Under the pieces are notes generated by a model. It was not told where the DNA came from. It searched no databases and saw only the letters and a program-made list of their open reading frames with translations. Below are positions 54,697-63,394 of a DNA stretch of 64,000 bases, in pieces; position 1 is the first letter of the stretch, and each line of letters starts with the position of its first letter. The translations under genes were made by a program, and so were the position numbers. The stretch spans positions 342,185 to 406,184 of the forward strand of contig NZ_JACHHJ010000002.1 in the NCBI RefSeq assembly GCF_014207655.1, in the 5' to 3' direction. Source of the DNA: Geomicrobium halophilum (GTDB lineage Bacteria > Bacillota > Bacilli > Bacillales > Marinococcaceae).

Positions 54697-56646
54697 ATGG
54701 GAATGAACGTAACCCAGAAATTGATTAACGATCATCTTGTATCCGGTGAAATGAAAGCGGGAGAAGAGATCGGCTTAAAGATTGATCAAACGTTAACGCA
54801 GGATGCAACGGGAACACTTGTGATGCTTGAGCTTGAAGCGATGGGTATCGATCAGGTGAAAACAGAAGTTTCGGCACAATATGTCGATCATAACTTGATT
54901 CAAGAAGACCATAAAAACCCTGATGATCATCTGTTTTTGCAAAGTGCAACTCAGCGCTTTGGGATTCACTTTAGCAAGGCCGGGAATGGGGTAAGCCACC
55001 CGGTACACATGCAGAGGCTAGGAAAACCAGGGAAAACGTTACTTGGTTCTGACAGTCACACCTGTGCAGCAGGTTCTTTAGGAATGCTTGCTATTGGTGC
55101 TGGCGGGATGGAGGTAGCACTCGCTGCTGCTGGTAAGCCATTCTATGTAAAAATGCCAAAGGTATGGGGAGTTAAGCTGACAGGAGACTTGCCAGACTGG
55201 GTGAGTGCAAAAGACGTGATTCTAGAAATGCTCCGTCGTCACGGGGTTAAAGGCGGAGCAGGAAAAATTATTGAATATTATGGTCCTGGTGTTAAGAAAC
55301 TTTCAGCGATGGACCGTCACGTGATTGCCAACATGGGAGCAGAACTGGGAGCTACGACTTCGGTTTTCCCATCGGATGAGAACGTTCAGGAGTTTTTGCA
55401 GGCGGAAAAACGCGGAGAAGATTGGAAAGCGTTGGAGGCAGACGATGATGCCAAGTACGATATCGAGGAAGAAATTAATATGTCCGAATTGGAACCATTA
55501 ATCGCTAAGCCTTCCAGCCCAGGCAATGTTGTGCCGGTTCGTGAAGTAGCCGGCGAACCAGTATACCAAACGTATATTGGCTCATCGGCCAACCCCGGGT
55601 ATCGTGATTTTGCGATTGTCGCGCAAATCGTAAAAGGGAAGACGATCGCGGAGGGATTATCATTGGATGTGAATCCTTCTTCACGTCAGACGTTGTCGGA
55701 TTTAATTAAAACGGAAAATCTCTTTAACTTGATCGATGCCGGCGGTCGTTTGCATCAAGCGGGCTGTAACGGCTGTATTGGTATGGGGCAAGCGCCTGCT
55801 TCGGGAAGAAATAGTTTACGAACTGTACCGCGGAATTTCCCCGGACGCTCGGGGACGAGAGAGGACAGCGTTTTTCTTTGCAGTCCTGAAGTAGCAGCAG
55901 CGGCTGCGTTGACCGGAGAAATCACCGACCCGCGCGATCTTGATATGGATTATCCAAAAGTGGAAATCCCGGAACCGACGATTAATAATGACTTGCTAGA
56001 TGAACCGCTGCCTCATGCAGAAGCTCAAAAGGTAACGATTACAAAAGGGCCGAACATCGCCTCCATTCCGGACTTTGATGATCTACCAGATGAACTGGAA
56101 ATCCCGGTTGGCTTCAAAGTGGGGAATGATGTTTCCACGGACGAAATCCTTGCAGGCGGCGGAAGAGTTCTACCATACCGTAGTAACCTTCCAGAAATCA
56201 GCAAGTTTACCTTTGAAAAACTTGATGAATCCTACTATGACCGTTCGTTGGAGTTGAAAGAGAAAGAAGGCGGCCACGCGATTATTGGCGGCACGAACTA
56301 CGGCCAGGGATCCAGCCGAGAACACGCCGCGCTCGCACCGCGCTTTTTAGGGCTGCGCGTTGTCATTGTCAAAGACTTCGCCCGTATTCACTGGCAAAAC
56401 CTTGTTAACTTCGGGATTTTGCCGCTTACATTCACGAACACTGCGGATTACGACAAAATCGAGCAAGGTGACATTCTTAGACTGACAAACATTCGTGATA
56501 GCATCCAGAAAGCGAATAAGATCAACGTTGAAATCAAAGGAAAAGAGACTATCGAAGCTCAACACGGACTCTCCGAACGTCAAATTGAAATCATGCTCGA
56601 AGGCGGCTTGATCAATTGGGTAAAGAAGGGTGAAGTGACGAGCTAA
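54697..56646 (+). CDS. aconitate hydratase, short form
   Basis: 649 residues, much shorter than the ~900-residue AcnA/CitB of Bacillus, closer to the mitochondrial/archaeal-like or homoaconitase-like group. 4Fe-4S ligands: GSDSHTC (C123) and GCNGC (~352-355); swivel domain with GGTNYGQGSSREHAALAPR. It should interconvert citrate and isocitrate or a related tricarboxylate. GAGGAGG precedes ATG. Its last 410 bases were duplicated at 58087-58479. It may be a second aconitase for a special pathway; the true substrate is open. Confidence 0.88.
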   Translation: MGMNVTQKLINDHLVSGEMKAGEEIGLKIDQTLTQDATGTLVMLELEAMGIDQVKTEVSAQYVDHNLIQEDHKNPDDHLFLQSATQRFGIHFSKAGNGVSHPVHMQRLGKPGKTLLGSDSHTCAAGSLGMLAIGAGGMEVALAAAGKPFYVKMPKVWGVKLTGDLPDWVSAKDVILEMLRRHGVKGGAGKIIEYYGPGVKKLSAMDRHVIANMGAELGATTSVFPSDENVQEFLQAEKRGEDWKALEADDDAKYDIEEEINMSELEPLIAKPSSPGNVVPVREVAGEPVYQTYIGSSANPGYRDFAIVAQIVKGKTIAEGLSLDVNPSSRQTLSDLIKTENLFNLIDAGGRLHQAGCNGCIGMGQAPASGRNSLRTVPRNFPGRSGTREDSVFLCSPEVAAAAALTGEITDPRDLDMDYPKVEIPEPTINNDLLDEPLPHAEAQKVTITKGPNIASIPDFDDLPDELEIPVGFKVGNDVSTDEILAGGGRVLPYRSNLPEISKFTFEKLDESYYDRSLELKEKEGGHAIIGGTNYGQGSSREHAALAPRFLGLRVVIVKDFARIHWQNLVNFGILPLTFTNTADYDKIEQGDILRLTNIRDSIQKANKINVEIKGKETIEAQHGLSERQIEIMLEGGLINWVKKGEVTS

Positions 56647-56657
56647 GGCGTTGAACG

Positions 56658-56685
56658 AAGACCAACTCCGGGGGGTTGGTCTTTT
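56658..56685. terminator. terminator of the aconitase gene
   Basis: AAGACCAAC (56658-56666) pairs with GTTGGTCTT (56675-56683), followed by TT; bidirectional arms suit the converging PucR reading frame. Confidence 0.8.
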
Positions 56686-56697
56686 GGCATTTGAGGT

Positions 56698-56919
56698 TCA
56701 TGGTGTAGCAGATCCAAGGCTTTCATTTAATTTAAAAGCCCCGATGGCCACTTCTGTAGCTAGGCGCGAAAGAGGGGAGTGAGTTAATTTTTGACCGAGA
56801 AGATTCTCAATGGTGTTTAAGCGGTGATAAAGTGTCTGACGTGCAATATGCAGCTTTTTTGCCGTCTGCTGCTTCGAACAGTTGAATTGCAAATAGACGT
56901 TAAGTGTGTAGAGAAGATC
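56698..56919 (-). pseudogene. PucR regulator, C-terminal helix-turn-helix fragment
   Basis: About 74 codons identical in all but a few positions to the end of the full PucR gene at 58532..60136 (SKQQTAKKLHIARQTLYHRL, NTIENLLGQ). Homology stops at GAGAAGATC (56911-56919), the same point where copy B continues into intact PucR. It has no start and no promoter. Confidence 0.9.
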
Positions 56920-56939
56920 TAAAAATCATGACCTAAAAA

Positions 56940-57347
56940 CTACCATATTTTTTTCAATTCTTCTTCCAAGGTACGGCCCAAGTTGGACAAAAGGTTGCTG
57001 TAGATGTTTTTTACTTTTTTATAAATCAATTTAGCTTCCTCTTCATCATAGAGATGGGAAGTTTTATTACGGTCTATCATCATATCAATCCACTGATCCC
57101 CGTCCTCAATTAAGCCATATGTATAAGCTTCTCTGATGGTAGCCCTAGGACTTTTGAGTTCACTGATTCCCGTGTATTCCAAATACATTTTCATCAACTT
57201 CCAACTTAATTCAAAAGTAAACTCAAATCTCTGAATAACCCCGTCGTAAACAATATCATCGTCTAATTGAATTCTCGTTGCTTCATTCAGCCTACGGCTC
57301 GCACGTCTGTAATCACTAAGTTTCTCGAAGAGCCTTTCCTTGTTCAT
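56940..57347 (-). CDS. hepT: HepT-like HEPN toxin / nucleotidyltransferase substrate-binding protein
   Basis: 135 residues, HI0074-like all-helical HEPN domain. The conserved RX4HXY motif of HepT toxins is present: R93, H98, Y100 in DRNKTSHLY. In type VII toxin-antitoxin systems HepT is an RNase or ribosome-targeting toxin silenced by adenylylation of that Tyr by MntA. Start ATG 57347 lies 31 bases inside the mntA gene (ATG 57359 also possible). The order antitoxin-toxin with overlap is typical. Activity in this host is inferred. Confidence 0.85.
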   Translation of the reverse strand: MNKERLFEKLSDYRRASRRLNEATRIQLDDDIVYDGVIQRFEFTFELSWKLMKMYLEYTGISELKSPRATIREAYTYGLIEDGDQWIDMMIDRNKTSHLYDEEEAKLIYKKVKNIYSNLLSNLGRTLEEELKKIW

Positions 57348-57654
57348 AAATAACCACACTTTCTTTTAGAATATTTGAAATCATCTTTTCCTTAGATAGG
57401 CGACTGATGAAAACCACATCAATTTTTAAAGGCGTAGGCAGTTCATATATCGATTGTTCCATCAAGTTTTGCTGAGAATGTGAACTATTTATAGTAAAGA
57501 TAGCCAAGTCTATATCTGAAGACTTGTGATAATCACCTCTTGCTCTGGACCCAAATAAAACAATTTTTTCTATTCGATGGTTTCGCGCACAGTATCTTTG
57601 TAATTCATGAATAAAGCGCTTTGATATTCCTGTTTCCCTCCAATACGCTTGCAT
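57316..57654 (-). CDS. mntA: MntA-like minimal nucleotidyltransferase antitoxin
   Basis: 112 residues. The catalytic GSX10DXD is intact: G35-S36 in VLFGSRARGDYH and D47/D49 in SSDIDLAIF. It is expected to transfer AMP to the Tyr of HepT, neutralising it. ATG 57654 has GGGGTG eight bases upstream; a GTG at 57666 is the longer option. Overlaps hepT by 32 bases, so the two are co-translated. Confidence 0.86.
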   Translation of the reverse strand: MQAYWRETGISKRFIHELQRYCARNHRIEKIVLFGSRARGDYHKSSDIDLAIFTINSSHSQQNLMEQSIYELPTPLKIDVVFISRLSKEKMISNILKESVVIYEQGKALRET

Positions 57655-57666
57655 TACATTTTTCAC

Positions 57667-58086
57667 CCCAATCCGCTGTAAGCCTATATAATTATTTTAA
57701 CAATAATTCAACTGAAAGACGAACGGCATTGGCTTCGTCAAGGCGTGATTCAAGCGGAACCAGTCGCGCGTTGCAAGGAAGGCTAGCGAATTCCTGAGGA
57801 ATCGTTGAATGCTCGGGGACAGAGGAGGGCGACGCCTGTCGCCCGATCAATACAATAATTATATAGAAGAAAAAGAAAAAATCGATCGATATGTCAATGA
57901 GGGGTACCGTATAACGGATGTTTCAGAAGATTTAAGTGGAGCATTGCTTACTTTGATGGATAAACGAGGGAAAAGTGAGACTCGAGTTAAACAGCCCCTA
58001 GGCAAACAAAATTTCGCAAATGGGCACAGGCATGGACACAGGTAGCTTGCATATCAAAGACCTTAGGAGGGGCCTCGAGCCCCAGT
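57667..58086. other. left spacer of the island, with one doubtful small frame
   Basis: Between mntA and aconitase copy B. A plus-strand frame, 57809-58045 (78 residues), contains DQYNNYIEEKEKIDRYVNEG, protein-like and acidic/amphipathic, but its start region is poor: an AGGAGG (57827) precedes only a CTG. Probably a truncated hypothetical gene. Confidence 0.4.
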
Positions 58087-58479
58087 TTACGATCGTTCGT
58101 TAGAGTTGAAGGAGAAAGAAGTCGGCCACGCGATTATCGGCGGAACGAACTACGGCCAGGGCTCCAGCCGAGAACACGCCGCACTTTTTAGGGCTACGCG
58201 TTGACATTGTTAAGGAATTCGCCCGCATTCACTGGCAAAAACTTCGGGATTTTGCCGCTCGCGTTCACAAACGTTGCGGACTACGACAAAATCGAACAAG
58301 GCGACGTTCTCAAATTGACAAACATTCGCGAAGCGATCCAGAAAACGAATAAAATCAACGTTGAAATCAAAGGCAAAAACACCATCGAAGCTCAACACGG
58401 ACTCTCCGAACGCCAAAATGAAATTATGCTCGTAGGCGGCTTGATCAATTGGGTAAAAAAGGGTGAAGTGACGAGCTAA
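58087..58479 (+). pseudogene. aconitase C-terminal fragment (copy B)
   Basis: Corresponds to the final 137 codons of the aconitase gene: NYGQGSSREHAA is followed by an 11-base deletion; a second deletion near 58243 restores and shifts the frame; the end QHGLSERQNEIMLVGGLINW matches closely. No start, so not expressed as an enzyme. Confidence 0.92.
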
Positions 58480-58490
58480 GGCGTTGAAGG

Positions 58491-58519
58491 AAGACCAACT
58501 CCAGGGGGGTTGGTCTTTT
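58491..58519. terminator. terminator, copy B
   Basis: AAGACCAAC (58491-58499) pairs with GTTGGTCTT (58509-58517), followed by TT. Confidence 0.8.
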
Positions 58520-58531
58520 GGTATTTGAGGT

Positions 58532-60136
58532 TCATGGTGTAGCAGATCCAAGGTTTTCATTTAATTTAAAAGCCCCGATGGCCACTTCCGTAGCTAGGCG
58601 CAAAAGAGGGGAGTGAGTTAATTTTTGACCCAGAAGATTCTCAATGGTGTTTAAGCGGTGATAAAGTGTCTGACGTGCAATATGCAGCTTTTTTGCCGTC
58701 TGCTGCTTCGAACAGTTGAGTTGTAAATAGACGTTAAGTGTGTAGAGAAGATCACTGTTTTTTTTACGATCATATTCGAGAATAGGAGATAGATATGTTT
58801 GCACAAAATTTTCTAATGTATAGTCGTCCAATTTAATGAGTAATTGATATATGCCAGTGTCTTCATAGAAGTGGATGGGGGGATCGCTTTGAATATTTAC
58901 GATTTTCATTACATCTTCAGCCTCCTGAATAGCGGAAGGAGCCTGCTGCAGTTTTACGTAAGGCTGGCTAACAAATACACGTAGAGGCATATGAAGCGGA
59001 TTTTTTTCGATCGCATCCACGGTTTTCATCATACGTTTCTTTTCGAGGTTATCAGTTGCCTTGTCTACCGCAAGTACAATAAATGTATGGTTTTTCCCCG
59101 TTGTAATCAAAGGGTCAATCATATGCTGCTGAAAAAAATGGCGGATGTAACGGATGGTGTGATATTGCATCCCTTGTATGTCTGAAGTTGAATCATAAGG
59201 CTCCTTCATTTTAATCACGCAAATACGAAATAATAATTCCTCAGATTCTTTGATAGACATAGGTAATTTTGCAACGGCTTCTCTTTCGGTTTTGATATTT
59301 TTTTCAATCAAGTCATGAATCCAAGATTGTTCATTAAGGAGTCTTTTTTCTTCTGTATAAAAGAAACGAAGGAGATTTTGGGCGAGTGCGTTTGTTGCTC
59401 GTTCGAGTGCGAGAGATTCAAAAGTAGTTAAGGGGGTACAATTTCTCATCAGAATCATTCCCCAGTTTTGTCCCATCGCTTCGATGCGTTTAATGAGAAA
59501 TGATTTCTGCCTTTTTTCATCATACCAACTGCCTGTTTGATTTTTCTTTATCATCTGTTCAACCATTGATTGAATGCGTTGTTGTTCCTGTTTTTCTAAA
59601 GCTGGAAGAAAGTGAGGTGCGCCTTCATTTGGTAAAAAAATGAGCTCTTTACGAGTTGATTCACGCAGTTTTTTTAATATTTTAAGGTTCCCGTGTGTAT
59701 GGAGCGTAAACTGATGAAATTCATTGGATAATTGATCGAGTTCGGATAGTTGCTGATGTTGGTGATTGATGATTTCTGCATGAAGGTCTTGAGTGATGTC
59801 TACAAACCTAACGATGGAAGTAAAAACGATGATGGGAAAGTGATAGGTATCCGCTAGGTCCACGATATCTTTGGAGACAGAGGGAAAATGGCTACTAAGC
59901 TCAATACATAAACAAGCAGCACCATGATCGATTAATTTTTTAACATATTCTAACCCTTGATCACTAATTGCAACACCTGTGCTTAAGATCATTTCATTTC
60001 CATGAATCAATGTATCAAAATCGATAATCTCTAATACATGGACCCAGCGAACCGTTCGTTGAAGATTGGCTTTTTTATTCACCACTTGAGCATTCTGAAA
60101 CATTGGCCTTTGTACAATCTCATCGATAGTAAGCAT
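58532..60136 (-). CDS. PucR-family transcriptional regulator
   Basis: 534 residues. N-terminal PucR domain (1-125: LTIDEIVQRPMFQNAQVV; GNEMILSTGVAISDQG), central GGDEF-like/linker region, C-terminal helix-turn-helix (CSKQQTAKKLHIARQTLYHR). PucR proteins activate purine, amine or amino-acid catabolic genes. Divergent from mmsA and the aminotransferase, so it likely controls them. AAGAAGGGAGG precedes ATG. Confidence 0.92.
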   Translation of the reverse strand: MLTIDEIVQRPMFQNAQVVNKKANLQRTVRWVHVLEIIDFDTLIHGNEMILSTGVAISDQGLEYVKKLIDHGAACLCIELSSHFPSVSKDIVDLADTYHFPIIVFTSIVRFVDITQDLHAEIINHQHQQLSELDQLSNEFHQFTLHTHGNLKILKKLRESTRKELIFLPNEGAPHFLPALEKQEQQRIQSMVEQMIKKNQTGSWYDEKRQKSFLIKRIEAMGQNWGMILMRNCTPLTTFESLALERATNALAQNLLRFFYTEEKRLLNEQSWIHDLIEKNIKTEREAVAKLPMSIKESEELLFRICVIKMKEPYDSTSDIQGMQYHTIRYIRHFFQQHMIDPLITTGKNHTFIVLAVDKATDNLEKKRMMKTVDAIEKNPLHMPLRVFVSQPYVKLQQAPSAIQEAEDVMKIVNIQSDPPIHFYEDTGIYQLLIKLDDYTLENFVQTYLSPILEYDRKKNSDLLYTLNVYLQLNCSKQQTAKKLHIARQTLYHRLNTIENLLGQKLTHSPLLRLATEVAIGAFKLNENLGSATP

Positions 60137-60219
60137 ATACTTCCTCCCTTCTTAATCATGATGTAAGTCAAAAGCTCTCAAACTTTAGACAGTCTGTCAC
60201 CCTCTATTATGCAGAATAT

Positions 60220-60247
60220 TTGTTATAGTGTCTACATTGAATATAAT
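60220..60247 (+). promoter_or_regulatory. mmsA promoter
   Basis: TTGTTA (60220-60225), 16-base spacer, TATAAT (60242-60247); 43 bases before the mmsA start in the PucR-mmsA divergent region. Confidence 0.75.
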
Positions 60248-60289
60248 TGATAAAATTCCTAAATACAAATGAGTATAGGAGGTCTGTTT

Positions 60290-61738
60290 ATGACTAGGAT
60301 TTTGAAAAATTACATCAATGGAGAATGGACAGATTCGGATAGTGACGGTGAAGATATATATAATCCTGCCGATGGATCTGTGATTGCACATACCCCCCAT
60401 TCTACGAAAGAAGATGTAGAAAAAGCAGTACAATCTGCTCGTGATGCTTATCAATATTGGCGAAAAGTTCCCGTTCCTAAAAGAGCAAGATATATGTACA
60501 CCTTTCATGAGCTATTGGTTAAACATCATGAAGAGCTTGCAAAGTTGCTTACAAAGGAAAATGGAAAAACGTATAAGGATGCTTATGGTGAAGTCTTACG
60601 AGGTATTGAAAATGTGGAATTTGCCTCCGGGGCGCCTGAATTAATGAAAGGGGAGACCTTACCCGATATCGCTAATGGGATCGAATCTGGGATGTATCGG
60701 TATCCTGTTGGTGTCGTGGGCGGTATTACGCCCTTTAATTTTCCAATGATGGTCCCTTGCTGGATGTTTCCTCTTGCCATTGTTTGTGGAAATACATTCG
60801 TATTAAAACCTTCAGAACGTACTCCTTTACTCGCGCAACGATTAGCTGAATTGTTGGAGGAAACTGGCATTCCTAAAGGAGTTTTTAATATTGTTCATGG
60901 TGCTAAGGATGTCGTGAATGGTTTATTAGAGAATAAAGAAGTAAACGCAATCTCATTTGTAGGTTCCCAACCTGTAGCGGAACATGTGTACCAAACAGCT
61001 TCCCAACATGGCAAACGAGTACAGGCATTGGGAGGGGCTAAAAATCATTCTATCGTTCTCCATGATGCCAATCTCAATAAAACTGTAGAAGGTGTTATGA
61101 ATGGGGCGTTTGGAAGTGCTGGACAGCGGTGTATGGCCACTTCGGTTTGTGTCGTTCAGGAAGATATTGCGGATGATTTTGTTGCAAAACTAAACGAAGC
61201 TTGCGATCAGCTCACCATTGGAGATGGCCTTGATCCGAATGTAGATTTAGGTCCAGTTATTCGTGGCAGCCACCTACAAAAAGTTCGTAACTATATCGAT
61301 CTAGGTGAGAAGCAAAATGCGGTTTTGGTTCGTGATGGTCGTAAGGATATTGAAGAAAGTGCCAATGGTTTTTATTTAGGGGCAACCATCTTTGATCATG
61401 TCACCACGGATATGACCATTTGGGAAGAAGAAATTTTCGCTCCTGTCCTTTGTGTAATCCGGGTCAAGGATCTTAGTGAAGCCATTGCCATCACAAATGA
61501 GTCGGACTTCGGAAATGGATCGGTTCTTTATACCTCAAGTGGACCCGCCGTTCAAGAATATAGAGAAGATATTGAAGTCGGGATGCTTGGCGTCAATGTC
61601 AATGTACCGGCACCGATGGCTTTCTTCCCGTTTTCAGGATGGAAACAATCATTTTATGGGGATCTGCATACTAATGGACGGGATGGAGTAGAGTTTTATA
61701 CACGCAAAAAAATGCTTACCAGCCGTTGGTTTGATTAA
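60290..61738 (+). CDS. mmsA: methylmalonate-semialdehyde dehydrogenase (CoA-acylating)
   Basis: 482 residues. Catalytic Cys in SAGQRCMATSVCVV (~283). It lacks the usual Glu general base: the matching place reads QALGGAKNHSIV, as is normal for CoA-acylating MmsA/IolA. It turns malonate or methylmalonate semialdehyde into acetyl-CoA or propionyl-CoA. With the aminotransferase downstream, a beta-alanine or 3-aminoisobutyrate route is likely. ATG 60290 has AGGAGG seven bases before. Confidence 0.94.
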   Translation: MTRILKNYINGEWTDSDSDGEDIYNPADGSVIAHTPHSTKEDVEKAVQSARDAYQYWRKVPVPKRARYMYTFHELLVKHHEELAKLLTKENGKTYKDAYGEVLRGIENVEFASGAPELMKGETLPDIANGIESGMYRYPVGVVGGITPFNFPMMVPCWMFPLAIVCGNTFVLKPSERTPLLAQRLAELLEETGIPKGVFNIVHGAKDVVNGLLENKEVNAISFVGSQPVAEHVYQTASQHGKRVQALGGAKNHSIVLHDANLNKTVEGVMNGAFGSAGQRCMATSVCVVQEDIADDFVAKLNEACDQLTIGDGLDPNVDLGPVIRGSHLQKVRNYIDLGEKQNAVLVRDGRKDIEESANGFYLGATIFDHVTTDMTIWEEEIFAPVLCVIRVKDLSEAIAITNESDFGNGSVLYTSSGPAVQEYREDIEVGMLGVNVNVPAPMAFFPFSGWKQSFYGDLHTNGRDGVEFYTRKKMLTSRWFD

Positions 61739-61762
61739 AACTAATAAGAAAGGACTGTCTTA

Positions 61763-63127
61763 ATGGTCGATAAAACCCTTCAAAGGAATTTGTACGAAAA
61801 AGATAAAAAATACGTGTGGCATCATCTTAAGCCTCATCAAAAAGAGCAAAACCCTATGGTGATCGAAAGTGCTAAAGGTGCATGGATGACAGATATCGAA
61901 GGAAATCATTATTTAGACGGGATGTCTGGGCTTTGGTGTGTAAATGCTGGGTATGGTCGTGATGAGCTGGTAGATGCAGCTTCCGAACAACTTCGTCAAA
62001 TGCCCTTTCACCCCCTTTCCAACAGCCATATCCCTGCCATTGAATTAGCAGAAAAGCTCAATCAATGGCTAAGAGGTGATTATCGTATTTTCTTTTCAAA
62101 TAGTGGTTCGGAAGCAAACGAGACCGCATTTAAAATTGCCAGGCAATATCATTATCAAAATGGAGAACCTGGGCGATTTAAATTTATATCCCGGTATCGG
62201 GGTTATCACGGAAATACACTTGGAGCTCTAGCGGCGACAGGGCAAGCTCAGCGTAAGTATCGTTATGAGCCACTTCCTCCTGGTTTTATCCATGTCCATG
62301 CACCTGATGAGTACAGAGTTCCTTCTGGGCAAACATTTGAGGAATGGAGTCAGGAATGTGCAAAAATGATGGAAGATACCATCCTTTGGGAGCGCCCCGA
62401 AACTGTTGCTGGCGTTATTATGGAACCGATCATCACTGGCGGTGGTATTCTTATCCCTCATCCCTCTTACGTTCATGCAGTTGAAGAAATTTGCAAAAAA
62501 TATGGTATTCTTTTGATTAATGACGAGGTGATTTGTGGGTTCGGACGTACGGGGGAAAATTTCGGTTATCAAAATTATGGGATTGAACCGGACATTGTAA
62601 CGATGGCAAAAGGAATTACTAGTGGTTATTTACCATTAGCTGCAACGGCTGTGAAACAAGAACTGTATGAACCTTTTAAAAAGGAGGAAGAAAGTGATCA
62701 CTTTAGACAAGTGAACACTTTTGGCGGTAATCCTGCTGCTTGTAAGTTGGCGATTAAAAATCTGGAAATTATAGAAGAGGAGAACCTTGTTGCTCGTTCT
62801 AAAGATTTAGGTGCCAAGATCAGGGAAGGGATTGCCCACTTGGAGAGCTACCCCAACATTGGAAATATACGTCAGAAAGGCTTGCTTATAGGGATTGAGC
62901 TCGTCAATGATAAAGGAACGAAAGAACCTATTTCTCAGGAAGCGATTGGAAGCATTATAGCCCAGTGTAAATCGAGAGGGTTAATCATAGGAAAAAATGC
63001 AGACACTGTTGCCGGTTACAGTAATATATTAACGTTAGCTCCTCCTTTGAGTATGACGGATGACGATTGCCATATGATTATTCAGACTTTGCAAGAGGTT
63101 CTACAGGGATCAGTTTATCATCCATAG
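61763..63127 (+). CDS. class III omega-aminotransferase, beta-alanine:pyruvate type
   Basis: 454 residues. GMSGLWCVNAGYG (~52), FFSNSGSEANETAFKIARQY (~112), ISRYRGYHGNT, LINDEVICGFGRTG (pyridine Asp, ~253), Schiff-base Lys in MAKGITSGY (~281) and NTFGGNPAACK. These enzymes move the amino group of beta-alanine or other omega-amines to pyruvate or oxoglutarate. The resulting malonate semialdehyde is the substrate of MmsA, encoded just upstream. Confidence 0.9.
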   Translation: MVDKTLQRNLYEKDKKYVWHHLKPHQKEQNPMVIESAKGAWMTDIEGNHYLDGMSGLWCVNAGYGRDELVDAASEQLRQMPFHPLSNSHIPAIELAEKLNQWLRGDYRIFFSNSGSEANETAFKIARQYHYQNGEPGRFKFISRYRGYHGNTLGALAATGQAQRKYRYEPLPPGFIHVHAPDEYRVPSGQTFEEWSQECAKMMEDTILWERPETVAGVIMEPIITGGGILIPHPSYVHAVEEICKKYGILLINDEVICGFGRTGENFGYQNYGIEPDIVTMAKGITSGYLPLAATAVKQELYEPFKKEEESDHFRQVNTFGGNPAACKLAIKNLEIIEEENLVARSKDLGAKIREGIAHLESYPNIGNIRQKGLLIGIELVNDKGTKEPISQEAIGSIIAQCKSRGLIIGKNADTVAGYSNILTLAPPLSMTDDDCHMIIQTLQEVLQGSVYHP

Positions 63128-63149
63128 AGTCTTAGAAAGGAGAATCACT

Positions 63150-63371
63150 TTGATAAGCTCCAAGAGTCGTTTCTTCCTTATCTCAGCTACCGTGGTTGGC
63201 TTAGCAATGCTGGAGAGCCCAATAATTTTATTGGCCAATAGAATTGAACCAACTATTTTCGGCCTCCCTTTTCTAATAGCATGGGTCCTTATTTGGTGGA
63301 GTTTTTGTACGATTATCTTTTTTATTGCTTATAAACTTAATTGGGGTAGAGGTAAAAAGCATATACCCTGA
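63150..63371 (+). CDS. DUF3311-like small membrane protein
   Basis: 73 residues, two hydrophobic helices (ATVVGLAMLESPIILLANRI; FGLPFLIAWVLIWWSFCTII). TTG start at 63150 with AAAGGAG seven bases before. Small proteins of this type commonly precede sodium:solute symporter genes, as here. Confidence 0.8.
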   Translation: MISSKSRFFLISATVVGLAMLESPIILLANRIEPTIFGLPFLIAWVLIWWSFCTIIFFIAYKLNWGRGKKHIP

Positions 63372-63394
63372 GAAATAGAAAAGGAGGTGAGTCT

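Larger units (their letters stand above)
56234..56919. repeat. direct repeat, copy A (aconitase 3' end, terminator, PucR 3' end)
   Basis: Matches 58087-58753 in the same orientation. By eye it is about 96 per cent identical over the last 340 bases; copy B has 11- and 8-base deletions in the aconitase part. The two copies bracket the HepT/MntA island. Confidence 0.9.
58087..58753. repeat. direct repeat, copy B
   Basis: Same order as copy A (56234-56919): aconitase 3' end, terminator, PucR 3' end. In this copy the PucR gene is complete and the aconitase part is broken. Confidence 0.9.
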
